A stretch of 22,288 nt of DNA from JBHJOF01 sp050330055 (lineage in GTDB: Bacteria; Pseudomonadota; Alphaproteobacteria; Kiloniellales; JAKSDN01). The translations under genes and the position numbers were made by a program. The DNA lies in NCBI GenBank assembly GCA_050330055.1, contig JBHJOF010000339.1:1-22288 (forward strand), in the 5' to 3' direction. How positions within the stretch are numbered: position 1 is the first letter of the stretch; the number at the start of each line of letters is the position of its first letter. The notes below the pieces were generated by a model, which saw only the letters and a program-made list of their open reading frames with translations, was not told where the DNA came from and ran no database searches. Shown here one piece after another: positions 1 through 7,292 of this stretch.

Positions 1-800
1 CCTCGACCACGGTCGGCGCCGCGGCGCTCGGCGCGCTCCGGCCGCAGGCGGCGGCGCCGGGCGGCGGCTATGCCTGGCTCCCCTCTCCCGGCGGTCATCC
101 GTCGCGCGGCCTGGCCGAGACGGCCGCGACCTACCACGCGCCCCTGCCCGGCCTGCAGAGCGCGCCAGCGGCACGGCCCGCACTGGCCGCGGTGCCGACA
201 GAGAATGAAGATCTTGCCGACTTCCCCCTGGGCGCCGCGCGCGCCCAGGTCCATGCCACCTACATCGTGGCGCAGACCGGCGACGGCATCGTCATCGTCG
301 ACCAGCACGCGGCGCACGAGCGCCTGGTCTACGAGCGCATGAAGGCGTCGCTCGCCCGCGACGGCGTGGCCAGCCAGCTCCTGCTGATCCCCGAGGTGGT
401 CGAGCTCGAGGAGCCGGCGGTCGACCGCCTGGCCGCGCGCGCCGCCGAGCTGGCCGAGCTCGGCCTGCGCCTCGAGCCCTTCGGCCCCGGCGCCGTGGTG
501 GTGCGCGAGGTGCCGGGCCTGCTGGGCGAGGTCGACGTGCAGGGCCTGGTGCGCGACCTGGCCGACGAGCTCGCCGAGCTGGGCGAGGCGCTGTCGCTCA
601 AGGAGAACCTGGAGACGGTCTGCGGCACCCTGGCCTGCCACGGCTCGGTGCGCGCCGGGCGCAAGCTGAACCTGGAGGAGATGAACGCCCTGCTGCGCCA
701 GATGGAAGCGACGCCGCACTCCGGCCAGTGCAACCACGGCCGCCCGACCTACGTCGAGCTCAAGCTGGCCGACATCGAGAAGCTGTTCGGGCGGCGTTAG
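1..800 (+). CDS. mutL: DNA mismatch repair protein MutL, C-terminal part (5' end outside window)
   Basis: This is the C-terminal (dimerisation/endonuclease) part of MutL, which links MutS mismatch recognition to strand incision. The reading frame is open from base 3 and ends at TAG 798-800. The first 75 or so residues are the Ala/Pro/Gly-rich linker. The C-terminal domain follows and contains DQHAAHERLVYE, which fits the metal-binding endonuclease motif DQHA(x)2E(x)4E, then ACHGSVR, QCNHGRPT and a terminal LFGRR that fit the remaining endonuclease motifs. So this is the nicking type of MutL expected in bacteria that lack MutH, not the E. coli type. The N-terminal GHKL ATPase domain lies upstream of the window. 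No terminator is obvious; palindromic repeats begin about 20 bases after the stop. Confidence 0.96.
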   Translation, partial: STTVGAAALGALRPQAAAPGGGYAWLPSPGGHPSRGLAETAATYHAPLPGLQSAPAARPALAAVPTENEDLADFPLGAARAQVHATYIVAQTGDGIVIVDQHAAHERLVYERMKASLARDGVASQLLLIPEVVELEEPAVDRLAARAAELAELGLRLEPFGPGAVVVREVPGLLGEVDVQGLVRDLADELAELGEALSLKENLETVCGTLACHGSVRAGRKLNLEEMNALLRQMEATPHSGQCNHGRPTYVELKLADIEKLFGRR

Positions 801-907
801 CCTAGCAGTTCGCCCAGTAGTCATGCCCGGGCTTGACACGCTTGCGGGCTGCAACGCCTTCGGGGCGAAGGCCTGGGCATCCAGACCTTCTTCACGCTAG
901 GCACCGG

Positions 908-930
908 ATTGCCGGGTCAAGCCCGGCAAT
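908..930. repeat. Short GC-rich hairpin repeat
   Basis: ATTGCCGGG (908-916) pairs perfectly with CCCGGCAAT (922-930) across a 5-base loop. The same arms recur at 7487-7548, each time followed by GAC, so this is a dispersed REP-like unit. The block just upstream (820-880) carries related GCCCGGGC-type words. Confidence 0.7.
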
Positions 931-945
931 GACAAACCCGAGTTT

Positions 946-1071
946 GACACGGATGAACACAGATGAACACAAACCGCTAGAATATCGCTGGTGGTGAGAC
1001 CAGCTTTCGAAGACCATACGAGACGCCGTTGAACCCCCACGCGTTCACGTTCATCCGTGTTCATCTGTGTC
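946..1071. repeat. 126-bp inverted repeat with GATGAACAC arms
   Basis: The arm at 946-968 matches the reverse complement of 1049-1071 at 21 of 23 positions. Each arm is itself two tandem copies of a unit of the type ACACRGATGA. The roughly 80 bases between the arms are non-repetitive. Arms of this type are, from memory, common in intergenic DNA of many unrelated bacteria; that was not verified. The element lies in the mutL-bfr gap, about 185 bases before the bfr start. Confidence 0.7.
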
Positions 1072-1254
1072 ATTCGTTGTTGTTGTTCTTGGGTATGACC
1101 GCCGGGCACTAGCGGTCCTGCCCGATGCGCCTAGGCGGGGCGCGCCATTTGCGGCGGCGCGCAATGATGTTACAAGCGCTATGAGGCCTTGGAGGCGAGC
1201 TGGCCGTTCGCCCTCTCAACCTCGAAGCAAAGTGCAGTCAGGAGGGGTCGAGAC

Positions 1255-1740
1255 ATGAAAGGCGACAAGACGGTCATCAAGCACCTCAACGCGGTGCTCA
1301 AGAACGAGCTGACGGCGATCAACCAGTACTTCCTGCATTCCCGCATGCTGAACAACTGGGGCATCAGCAAGCTCGGCAAGAAGGAGTACGAGGAATCGGT
1401 CGACGAGATGAAGCACGCCGACAAGCTGGTCGAGCGCATCCTCTTCCTCGAAGGGCTGCCGAACCTGCAGGACCTGGGCAAGCTCCTGATCGGCGAGAGC
1501 GTGGAGGAGGTGCTGCACTGCGATCTGAAGCTCGAGCAGGAAGCGATGCCGCAGCTGCGCGCCGCCATCCAGCACTGCGAGAAGGTCGGCGACTACATCA
1601 CCCGCGAGCTCTTCGAGGACATCCTGGAGGGCGAGGAGGAGCACGTCGACTGGCTGGAGACGCAACTCGACCTGATCGAGAAGATGGGCCTGCAGAACTT
1701 CATCCAGCTGCAGACCGAAGCCAACGAGACGCCGTCATAG
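1255..1740 (+). CDS. bfr: Bacterioferritin
   Basis: Bacterioferritin forms a 24-subunit cytoplasmic shell that oxidises ferrous iron at a di-iron centre and stores it as mineral, with haem at subunit interfaces. The predicted protein has 161 residues, the usual size. The ferroxidase ligands are all in place: Glu18, Glu51, His54, Glu94, Glu127 and His130. Met52, the haem ligand, is present too, so this is a haem-binding subunit. The ATG at 1255 was chosen because a strong ribosome site (AGGAGGGG, 1240-1247) precedes it; an ATG 66 bases upstream lacks one and adds residues foreign to the family. The gene converges on bfd (2221-2421), whose ferredoxin normally reduces bacterioferritin to release iron, so the two form a storage/mobilisation pair. 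Confidence 0.97.
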   Translation: MKGDKTVIKHLNAVLKNELTAINQYFLHSRMLNNWGISKLGKKEYEESVDEMKHADKLVERILFLEGLPNLQDLGKLLIGESVEEVLHCDLKLEQEAMPQLRAAIQHCEKVGDYITRELFEDILEGEEEHVDWLETQLDLIEKMGLQNFIQLQTEANETPS

Positions 1741-2220
1741 CGGCCGGTTGGTGTCTGAAGAAGCGTCCGTTGGGATTGACTAGGCGCGACTCTCCTCACC
1801 CTTCGACAAGCTCAGGGTGAGGCGGGCTTGTGCCGGACCGGCACAAGCCCCTCATGCTGAGCCTGTCGAAGCATGAGGCATTGCACGATGATCACAAATG
1901 AACGGATATCGCTTTAGGGTCCGGTCATCAGGACAGCGGGCGTTCCGACTTGACGGCGGCGCCATCAAGCAGCACCAGCCGCGGTACGGTAGCGGTGGCT
2001 TTTGGCTGGACGGCCTCCGGCACGCTCGCCAGCGGCGCGCTCGGGGCTCCGTTGGAGCGCACCCCACTGGACCCTGCGGGTGCGGCAGGCCGCCCCCGCT
2101 CCGTCCGTTTCCATTCCGACTGGACCGACAGCATGGCGGCGACGATGGCCGCCGGTTTGAGACCGCGCCAGATCAGCAATGCCCTTGCTTTCTCATGGGG
2201 GACTTTCCCATGGGCGGCGG
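1741..2220. other. Gene-free stretch between convergent bfr and bfd
   Basis: This 480-base gap carries a palindromic repeat (1801-1871) and no recognisable gene. Long open frames exist on both strands, as GC-rich DNA produces by chance. The best is on the minus strand (1928-2353). It has no ATG with a ribosome site, overlaps bfd in another frame and matches no family I know; an internal ATG at 2134 would give 68 residues ending at 1928. A weak hairpin with CATGGG/CCCATG arms (2194-2212) lies 9 bases past the bfd stop but has no T-run, so it is only a possible transcription end. Confidence 0.5.
1801..1871. repeat. Palindromic repeat, CTTCGACA-type
   Basis: CTTCGACAAGCTCA (1801-1814) pairs with TGAGCCTGTCGAAG (1858-1871) with one mismatch. 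The inner part adds a second hairpin of GGGCTTGTGCC and GGCACAAGCCC type (1824-1850). A second copy of this family occurs at 5740-5831. It is a REP-like intergenic element lying just after bfr and could help end or stabilise its transcript. Confidence 0.75.
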
Positions 2221-2421
2221 CTATTCCGCCGCGGCACTCAGAGGTGGCGCCAGAGGCGGACCCAGGGTCTCGTCGATGATCTGCTGGGCGACCGGCACGC
2301 AGCGCCCGCAGCAGGGCCCGCTGCCCAAGGTGCGATAGGCCTCGATGGCGCAAGAGACCCCGCTCGAGGCCAGCTCGCGCAGCTCGGAATCGCGATAGCC
2401 GTTACAGATGCAAACGTACAT
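2221..2421 (-). CDS. bfd: Bacterioferritin-associated ferredoxin
   Basis: This small [2Fe-2S] protein binds bacterioferritin and passes electrons to its mineral core so that iron is released as Fe(II). The 66-residue product has the family signature Cys4-x-Cys6, then Cys38-x2-Cys41, in a short BFD-type fold (MYVCICNGYRDSELRE and GSGPCCGRC). The start at 2421 was chosen because the protein then begins immediately before the first cysteine pair, as usual; the longer open frame upstream codes for nothing recognisable. The ribosome site is weak (GGGGCG). A candidate promoter overlapping a Fur-like palindrome lies 40-75 bases upstream, which would fit induction on iron starvation. It converges on bfr at 1255-1740. 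Confidence 0.93.
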   Translation of the reverse strand: MYVCICNGYRDSELRELASSGVSCAIEAYRTLGSGPCCGRCVPVAQQIIDETLGPPLAPPLSAAAE

Positions 2422-2746
2422 GAACGCCCCGACTCGGCATGTGCTACCAACTCGCAATCGCACTGTAGCTTTGCTGCGAATGATTGTCAATTGCATAATT
2501 TGGTCGATGCTCACCCGCCCGCCGCGGCTGGCCACAGGAAGCGTCAGCGGACTTCGAGGCCTTGCGCCCGCCATCAAGCCGCCTGGGGCGTCCCTTGTTG
2601 CGCGGCCTGGGGGCATGTACTCAAAACCGGCGGGGAGCCTGAAAGAGCACCCAAATGTCTGGTTCGAGGAATGGGCGCTCTGGGGTACCGCCAGCCATGT
2701 CACTTCCTAGCGGAGAAGCTTTACGCCCCACGGCCAAAGTCCGTCA
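2422..2746. other. Gene-free stretch between bfd and the nitronate monooxygenase gene
   Basis: Apart from the candidate bfd promoter nothing functional was recognised. Several frames are open but have no ribosome sites or family resemblance. The 2450-2510 segment is markedly A+T-rich for this window, in keeping with a promoter region. Confidence 0.5.
2462..2495 (-). promoter_or_regulatory. Candidate Fur-regulated promoter of bfd
   Basis: Read on the minus strand, a perfect -35 TTGACA (2490-2485) is followed by a 17-base spacer and a -10 TACAGT (2467-2462, four of six consensus bases). This predicts a start of transcription near 2455, about 35 bases before bfd. The -35 lies inside an imperfect palindrome (2475-2495) with outer TGC/GCA and seven of ten pairs matching, of the TGCnAAT type bound by alphaproteobacterial Fur. 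Repressor bound there would block the polymerase when iron is plentiful. The sites are seen directly; the regulator is inferred. Confidence 0.55.
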
Positions 2747-3814
2747 CTAAGGCTTAAGGACGCGCTGCACCTCATCGACCAAGAGCGCTACCAAATCCGC
2801 GGCAGGTAGCTCGCGGTTTAGAGTGGCTGCCTGCCCGTAGAGCAGGAACTGAAAGTTGGGATCGCCAGTGGTGGCACCGGCCTGCATGAGCGGTGCGCTG
2901 AAACCGAACATGGTCGGAAAATCCGGAAGCAGAGCCCGGTGCTCCGCCATGGTTTCGATGTAGCGGTTGCTCTTCGCTCGGGCCGGCCGACCTGAGAAAG
3001 CCCTGGTTAGCCGCGTGTCGTCGTCTCTCGCCTGCCGAAGTTCTTCCCGATAGGCATCGCTGACGTTCGACTCGGGACAGGAGAGAAAGGCCGTACCCAT
3101 CTGCACGCCGCTGGCGCCCAAGGCAAACGCTGCTGCAATTCCCCTCCCATCAGCAATGCCCCCGGCTGCGATGACGGGTACGTCGACCGCGTCAACGATT
3201 TGCGGAACGAGAGCCATTGTGCCCACGCCAAAGTCCTCGAAGGAGACATCGAAAGTGCCGCGGTGCCCGCCCGCCTCCCAACCCTGTGCGATGATCGCAT
3301 CGATGCCCGCGTCAGCTAGCATTCTCGCTTCGGCAACGGTTGTCGCGGAGCAGAGAATAACAATGCCGACGTCCTGCAACGCCCTGACCATATCGAGAGG
3401 CGGAAGACCGAAGTGAAAACTCGTGACCTTAGGGCGTATCTCCAGCAACACAGATAGCTTGGCCTCGTTGAAAGTGTCGCAGGGTGCCTCGCCGCGCTCC
3501 GGAACGTTCGCCATTCCCAATTCCTGATAGAAAGGCGCAACCCGGGCTCTCGTTTGGGCGTTGATGTCCGCGTTTTCCTTGGGTTCAGGGTGAGCAAAGA
3601 AGTTTAAATTGAACGGCCGATTCGTACCGGAACGAATTTCGTTCGCCGTGTTCCGCAGTTCTTCCAAAGTCATGAAGCTACAACCCACGCCACCTAGGCC
3701 GCCCGCATTGCTGACGGCTACGGCCAAAGCCGGCGTCGCCTCACCCCCCATCGGCGCTTGAAGGATGGGATGGTCAATTTCCAAAAGATCGATAAGGTCC
3801 TTTCGCGGCCACAT
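2747..3814 (-). CDS. Nitronate monooxygenase (2-nitropropane dioxygenase family)
   Basis: An FMN-dependent TIM-barrel enzyme that oxidises alkyl nitronates, such as the toxin propionate-3-nitronate, to carbonyl products and nitrite. The 355-residue product starts with the barrel strand ILQAPMGG (17-24), has SNAGGLGGVG (35-44), AQGWEAGGHRG (176-186) with the catalytic-type His184, and the phosphate-binding AAGGIADGRG (216-225). These fit the class I family. The gene lies 150 bases behind rsmD on the same strand but is much lower in G+C than neighbours: about 48-65% in sampled 60-base lines, against about 70%. It also uses more A/T-ending codons. This suggests later acquisition. A weak GGGGGCG precedes the ATG. 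The real substrate cannot be read from sequence; related barrels include enoyl-ACP reductase FabK. Confidence 0.88.
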   Translation of the reverse strand: MWPRKDLIDLLEIDHPILQAPMGGEATPALAVAVSNAGGLGGVGCSFMTLEELRNTANEIRSGTNRPFNLNFFAHPEPKENADINAQTRARVAPFYQELGMANVPERGEAPCDTFNEAKLSVLLEIRPKVTSFHFGLPPLDMVRALQDVGIVILCSATTVAEARMLADAGIDAIIAQGWEAGGHRGTFDVSFEDFGVGTMALVPQIVDAVDVPVIAAGGIADGRGIAAAFALGASGVQMGTAFLSCPESNVSDAYREELRQARDDDTRLTRAFSGRPARAKSNRYIETMAEHRALLPDFPTMFGFSAPLMQAGATTGDPNFQFLLYGQAATLNRELPAADLVALLVDEVQRVLKP

Positions 3815-3964
3815 GCTCGCCCCCGTTTTTTCTAAACCAGGTTAGCAAGCAAGTGGTGCTGCGTCATCGACTTCGCGGTCGCGTGATAGGCGCAAGTCCG
3901 CGACGGCGCTCTCAAGGGTCCGGTATGGAGTCATGATCCGCCCCTTGAATCGTGAGTACATGAC

Positions 3965-4570
3965 CTAGGCCGGCCTTTGCTGCGCGTCCTCCGTCGCCGG
4001 GGGCTGGTAACGCAGAAAGATCAGCTGCCCGCGGCCATACTTGCGCTGGTCGACCAGCTCGAAGCCGGCGGGCGGCTCGAAGGCCTCGGTCTTCATCAGC
4101 TCGACCGAGACCAGGGCGCCGGGGGCGAGCCAGCCCGCCGCCGCCAGCGCCTCCAGCGCGGGACCGGCCAGGCCCTGGTTATAGGGCGGGTCCATCAGCA
4201 CGATGCCGCAGGGCGCGAGCTCGGCCGGCCGGCGCGGCGGGCGCAGCACGTCGGCGCGATAGACAGAGGCGCGCTCCAGCTCGCCCAGGGCCAGCACGTT
4301 CTGGCGCAACGCCGCCAGCGCCGGCGCAAAGCTCTCCATGAAGGTGACGTGCGGCGCACCGCGCGACAGCGCCTCCAGGCCCAGCGCGCCGCTGCCGGCG
4401 AAGGCGTCCAGCAGGTGGGTCTCGCGCAGCGCCTGGCCGGGCTGCAGCACGCGGCCCTGGGTCAAGATGTCGAACAGCGCCTCGCGGGTGCGGTCGGCGG
4501 TCGGCCGCACCGCCCGGCCCTCGGGCGCGACGATGCGCCGCCCCCTATGCCGGCCGCCGACGATCCGCAT
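3965..4570 (-). CDS. rsmD: 16S rRNA (guanine966-N2)-methyltransferase RsmD
   Basis: RsmD methylates G966 of 16S rRNA in the assembled small subunit, using S-adenosylmethionine. The 201-residue product begins MRIVGGRHRGR, as RsmD proteins do, has the SAM-binding loop LLDAFAGSGALGLEALSRG (53-71) and the catalytic motif IV DPPY (127-130). The ATG at 4570 was preferred over an upstream in-frame ATG because the extra 43 residues come from a palindromic repeat and are not family-like. It lies downstream of rluB on the same strand with a 276-base gap that holds a repeat, so co-transcription is likely but not certain. rsmD, rluB and tadA are often neighbours in alphaproteobacteria. Confidence 0.95.
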   Translation of the reverse strand: MRIVGGRHRGRRIVAPEGRAVRPTADRTREALFDILTQGRVLQPGQALRETHLLDAFAGSGALGLEALSRGAPHVTFMESFAPALAALRQNVLALGELERASVYRADVLRPPRRPAELAPCGIVLMDPPYNQGLAGPALEALAAAGWLAPGALVSVELMKTEAFEPPAGFELVDQRKYGRGQLIFLRYQPPATEDAQQRPA

Positions 4571-4684
4571 GGCGTCCAGTTCTGCGTGATCGAGCGCCAC
4601 CCCCCTCGCGGCCTCCCCCCGTCCAGGAGACTGCGGCATGTGGGCTTCGCTGGCCGGAGCGGCTCGCCCTTGCCGCACCCAAGG

Positions 4685-4806
4685 CTGTCGTCCCGGCACT
4701 TGTTGCCGGGACCCAATGCCTTAGCCGTTGAAGAGGATGGAGACGTAGGAAGGATTCATCACGCCGCAACGCCAATGGGTCCCGGGGACAAGCCCCGGGA
4801 CGACAG
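4685..4806. repeat. Paired-hairpin (BIME-like) repeat between rluB and rsmD
   Basis: Two GC-rich hairpins face each other. The first has perfect arms TCCCGGCA (4691-4698) and TGCCGGGA (4704-4711). The second has perfect arms TCCCGGGG (4780-4787) and CCCCGGGA (4793-4800). Flanking words CTGTCG at 4685 and CGACAG at 4801-4806, and ACCCAATG/CAATGGGT further in, are inverted with respect to each other. This is the layout of two REP units in opposite orientation, and it sits in the transcript between rluB and rsmD. Confidence 0.8.
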
Positions 4807-4846
4807 TGGAGGACGCTGGAAGGGAGGTGCAACAGTGCCTCTTCGG

Positions 4847-5725
4847 TCATCGCGCCCGCCGGGCTCGCGCTTGCGCCGGGCGGCGCTTGGCTGGCCGTGG
4901 CTTGGCCCAGCGGGACTTCCGCTCGGCGGCGGATGCCTTGGACGCCGCGCCCTGTCCCGATGGCGCGCCGCCGGGCAGTCCGAGCTGCTCGCGCAGCACC
5001 TTGGCCGGCACCTCGTCGAGCGCGCCCTCGGCCAGCTTGCCGAGCTGGAAGGGGCCGTAGGCGACGCGGATCAGCCGGTTGACGGTCAGGCCCAGGTGCT
5101 CGCAGACGCGGCGGATCTCGCGGTTCTTGCCCTCGACCAGAGTCACGGTGAGCCAGGCGTTGGCGCCGCTCTGGCTGTCGAGCTTGGCCATGATCGGGCC
5201 GTAGTCGATGCCCTCGACCGTGATGCCCCTGGCGAGCGCCGCGAGGCGCGCCTCCTCCGGCCGGCCGTAGACCCGCACCCGGTAGCGCCGGCGCCAGCCG
5301 GTCGCGGGCAGCTCGAGCCGGCGCTTCAGCGCGCCGTCGTTGGTGAAGAGCAGCAGGCCCTCGGAGTTGAGATCGAGCCGGCCGACCGGCATGAGCCGCG
5401 GCAGGCCGGGCGGCAGCAGGTCGTAGACCGTGCGCCGGCCCTGCGGATCGCGCGCCGTAGTCAAGACGCCGGCCGGCTTGTGGAAGCGCCAGAGCCGCGC
5501 CGGCTCGGCCGCCGGCAGGGCTTCGCCGTCGACCGTGACCCGCTGGCCGGGCGCCACGGTGACGGCCGGGCTGGCGATGGGTTCGCCGTCGATCGCGACC
5601 CGGCCCTCGGCGATCAGACGCTCGGCCTCGCGCCGCGAGCAGAGCCCGGTGCGGGCGATCACCTTGGCGACGCGCTCGCCCTTGGCGGATTGGGCGCCAT
5701 CTGCACTTTGCTGGGGCTGCTTCAC
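4847..5725 (-). CDS. rluB: rRNA large-subunit-type pseudouridine synthase (RluB/RsuA family)
   Basis: Isomerises a uridine in ribosomal RNA; RluB acts on U2605 of 23S rRNA. The product (292 residues with this start) has an N-terminal S4 RNA-binding domain (about 17-65), then the RsuA-type catalytic domain with GRLDLNSEG (115-123), in which Asp118 is the catalytic aspartate. The last 40 or so residues are a Lys/Arg/Ala-rich tail, common in alphaproteobacterial RluB. The start is a GTG: two adjacent GTGs (5728, 5725) follow GAGG at 5733-5736, and the second gives the better 7-base spacing. An in-frame ATG at 5986 would translate a palindromic repeat and overlap the next gene, so it was rejected. 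RluB is preferred over RsuA or RluE because of length and the tadA/rsmD context. Confidence 0.9.
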   Translation of the reverse strand: MKQPQQSADGAQSAKGERVAKVIARTGLCSRREAERLIAEGRVAIDGEPIASPAVTVAPGQRVTVDGEALPAAEPARLWRFHKPAGVLTTARDPQGRRTVYDLLPPGLPRLMPVGRLDLNSEGLLLFTNDGALKRRLELPATGWRRRYRVRVYGRPEEARLAALARGITVEGIDYGPIMAKLDSQSGANAWLTVTLVEGKNREIRRVCEHLGLTVNRLIRVAYGPFQLGKLAEGALDEVPAKVLREQLGLPGGAPSGQGAASKASAAERKSRWAKPRPAKRRPAQARARRAR

Positions 5726-5739
5726 CACGCGACCTCGCC

Positions 5740-5831
5740 CTTCGACAGGCTCAGGGTGAGGTCGCTTGAGTATGGCACCTCCGCATCGTGAGCCTGTCGA
5801 AGCCTCATCCTGAGCTTGTCGAAGGATGAGG
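5740..5831. repeat. Palindromic repeat, CTTCGACA-type, second copy
   Basis: CTTCGACAGGCTCA (5740-5753) pairs perfectly with TGAGCCTGTCGAAG (5789-5802). A further unit TGAGCTTGTCGAAGG follows at 5811-5825, giving one inverted and one tandem copy. The family also occurs at 1801-1871. The element fills the gap between the amidotransferase-like gene and rluB and ends only about 15 bases before the rluB start codon. Confidence 0.8.
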
Positions 5832-5843
5832 AAGCTTCCGTTG

Positions 5844-6656
5844 TCATGGCACTTCCTGCATCCCCATGTCGTGCGCGCCGGCCGCGGCGGCGACGAAGGC
5901 CTCGAAGAGCGCCGCGTCGCCGCTGCTGCTGCCGTACTCGGGATGCCACTGCACGCCGAGACAGAAGCGAAGGGCCGGCGCCTCAATGCCCTCGATCACG
6001 CCGTCGGGCGCGCGGGCGTTGACCGCGACGCCGGGGCCGACCGCCTTGACCGCCTGATGATGCGACGAGTTGACCGCGAGCTCGGTCGCGCCGCAGATGC
6101 GGTGCAGCAGGCTGCCCGGCACGACCGCCACGTCATGGCGGCCCGGCCGGTTGCGCGGTTTCGCCTGCGGGCGTTTCGCCGCCGCCTCCGCCGACTCGTG
6201 CTCGAGCGCGTCCTCGACCTCGTCGGGGATGTGCTGGATCAGGCTGCCGCCCAGCACCACGTTCAGCAGCTGCTGGCCGCCGCAGATGCCGAGCAGCGGC
6301 AGGTCGCGGTCCAGCGCCGCCTTGGTGACCGCCCATTCGAAGGCGGTGCGCCGTTCCTTGGTGGTGACCGTGGCGTGGCGCGAGGTGGCGCCGAACAGCG
6401 CCGGGTCGAGCTCGAAGGCGCCGCCGGTCACGACCAGGCCGTCGAGGCGCTCGACATAGGCTGCCGCCTGCTCGACCTCGTGCGGCAGCAAGAGCGGCAG
6501 GCCGCCGGCCCGCGCCACCGCCGCGCAGTAGTTCTCGCGGATCGCATACCAGGGCAGCCGCGAATAGCCGCCCGAACTGCCCAGGGGCTTGGAAGCGTCC
6601 GGGGTTTCGTAATCGAGGGTCAGGCCGATGACCGGCCGGCTCTGCGCGCGCGCCAT
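5844..6656 (-). CDS. Class I glutamine-amidotransferase-like hydrolase (peptidase C26, PuuD-like)
   Basis: This family includes gamma-glutamyl-GABA hydrolase PuuD, which cleaves a gamma-glutamyl amide in putrescine breakdown. The 270-residue product begins RPVIGLTLDYE and has the nucleophile motif GICGGQQLLN with Cys125, and the dyad motif GVQWHPEY with His238 and Glu240. The triad is therefore complete and the domain stands alone, without a synthetase partner. The exact substrate is not certain: no putrescine-pathway gene lies nearby, so the family name is safer than puuD. It is the first gene of the leftward group reading into rluB and rsmD, and is divergent from tadA. No strong ribosome site was seen at 6656. 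Confidence 0.88.
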   Translation of the reverse strand: MARAQSRPVIGLTLDYETPDASKPLGSSGGYSRLPWYAIRENYCAAVARAGGLPLLLPHEVEQAAAYVERLDGLVVTGGAFELDPALFGATSRHATVTTKERRTAFEWAVTKAALDRDLPLLGICGGQQLLNVVLGGSLIQHIPDEVEDALEHESAEAAAKRPQAKPRNRPGRHDVAVVPGSLLHRICGATELAVNSSHHQAVKAVGPGVAVNARAPDGVIEGIEAPALRFCLGVQWHPEYGSSSGDAALFEAFVAAAAGAHDMGMQEVP

Positions 6657-6783
6657 GCCGCCACTCTAGGGACTGGCACGGGAGTCCGGCAATGCCTACG
6701 CGTCGCAGGCACGACATGGCCCGGAAGAGGCTGGACGGCGCGCCGTCCTTGCCTACAGTGCCGGAGCAACCGCCCGAGGATTC

Positions 6784-7242
6784 ATGCAGCGCAACAGCCC
6801 CTCACCCATGGCGCTCGCCATCGCCGAAGCGGAGGCCGCCGTCGGGCGGCACGAGGTGCCGGTCGGCGCCGTTCTGGTCGACGGCGCCAGCGGCGAGATC
6901 CTGGCGCGCGACCACAACCGGGTCGAGGAGCTGGCCGATCCGACCGCGCACGCCGAGCTGCTGGTGATCCGCGCCGCGGCGACGCAGCTTGGCCTCAAGC
7001 GCCTGACCGGCGCCGACCTCTACGTCACGCTGGAGCCCTGCCCCATGTGCGCCCAGGCGATCGCCTTCGCCCGCCTGCGCCGGCTCTACTTCGGCGCCTA
7101 CGACCCCAAGGGCGGCGGCGTCGAGCACGGCCCGCGCATCTTCGAGCAGCCGACCTGCCACCACCGGCCCGAGGTGGTCGGCGGCCTGGAGGAGCGGCGC
7201 TGCGCCGCCCTCCTGCAGGGCTTCTTCATGGAACGGCGCTAA
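6784..7242 (+). CDS. tadA: tRNA-specific adenosine deaminase TadA
   Basis: TadA converts A34 to inosine in the wobble position of tRNA-Arg(ACG) and is usually essential. The 152-residue product has the zinc-dependent deaminase motifs His56-Ala-Glu58 (TAHAELL) and Cys86-Pro-Met-Cys89 (LEPCPMCA), with Glu58 as the proton shuttle. The ending GFFMERR resembles TadA C-termini. The ATG at 6784 follows GAGGA (6776-6780) with short spacing; a second in-frame ATG at 6808 lacks a ribosome site. The gene is divergent from the 5844-6656 hydrolase, with a 127-base shared upstream region. Family size is about 150-170 residues, so it looks complete. Confidence 0.95.
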   Translation: MQRNSPSPMALAIAEAEAAVGRHEVPVGAVLVDGASGEILARDHNRVEELADPTAHAELLVIRAAATQLGLKRLTGADLYVTLEPCPMCAQAIAFARLRRLYFGAYDPKGGGVEHGPRIFEQPTCHHRPEVVGGLEERRCAALLQGFFMERR

Positions 7243-7292
7243 CGTTGTCGCTGCGACGTTTGGTTCCCACACGATGTCATGCCCAAACTTAA

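Larger units (their letters stand above)
801..1254. other. Gene-free stretch between mutL and bfr, filled with palindromic repeats
   Basis: No credible gene is seen on either strand. The stretch holds a GC-rich block (about 820-880), a hairpin at 908-930 and a larger inverted repeat at 946-1071, all listed separately. The last 80 bases before bfr are non-repetitive and must contain the bfr promoter and leader, but I could not pick out a convincing -35/-10 pair or an iron-regulator box there. Short open frames across this stretch merely read through the repeats. Confidence 0.6.

Noticed and set aside
897..1109. 70-codon minus-strand open frame in the mutL-bfr gap
   Set aside because: It simply translates the palindromic repeats; no ribosome site or protein family.
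3977..5791. 604-codon plus-strand open frame across rsmD and rluB
   Set aside because: It is antisense to two well-recognised genes and its composition is what high-GC DNA gives on the opposite strand.
5844..6656. Naming the hydrolase puuD
   Set aside because: The triad is right, but no putrescine-catabolism genes are near and the family has many substrates.
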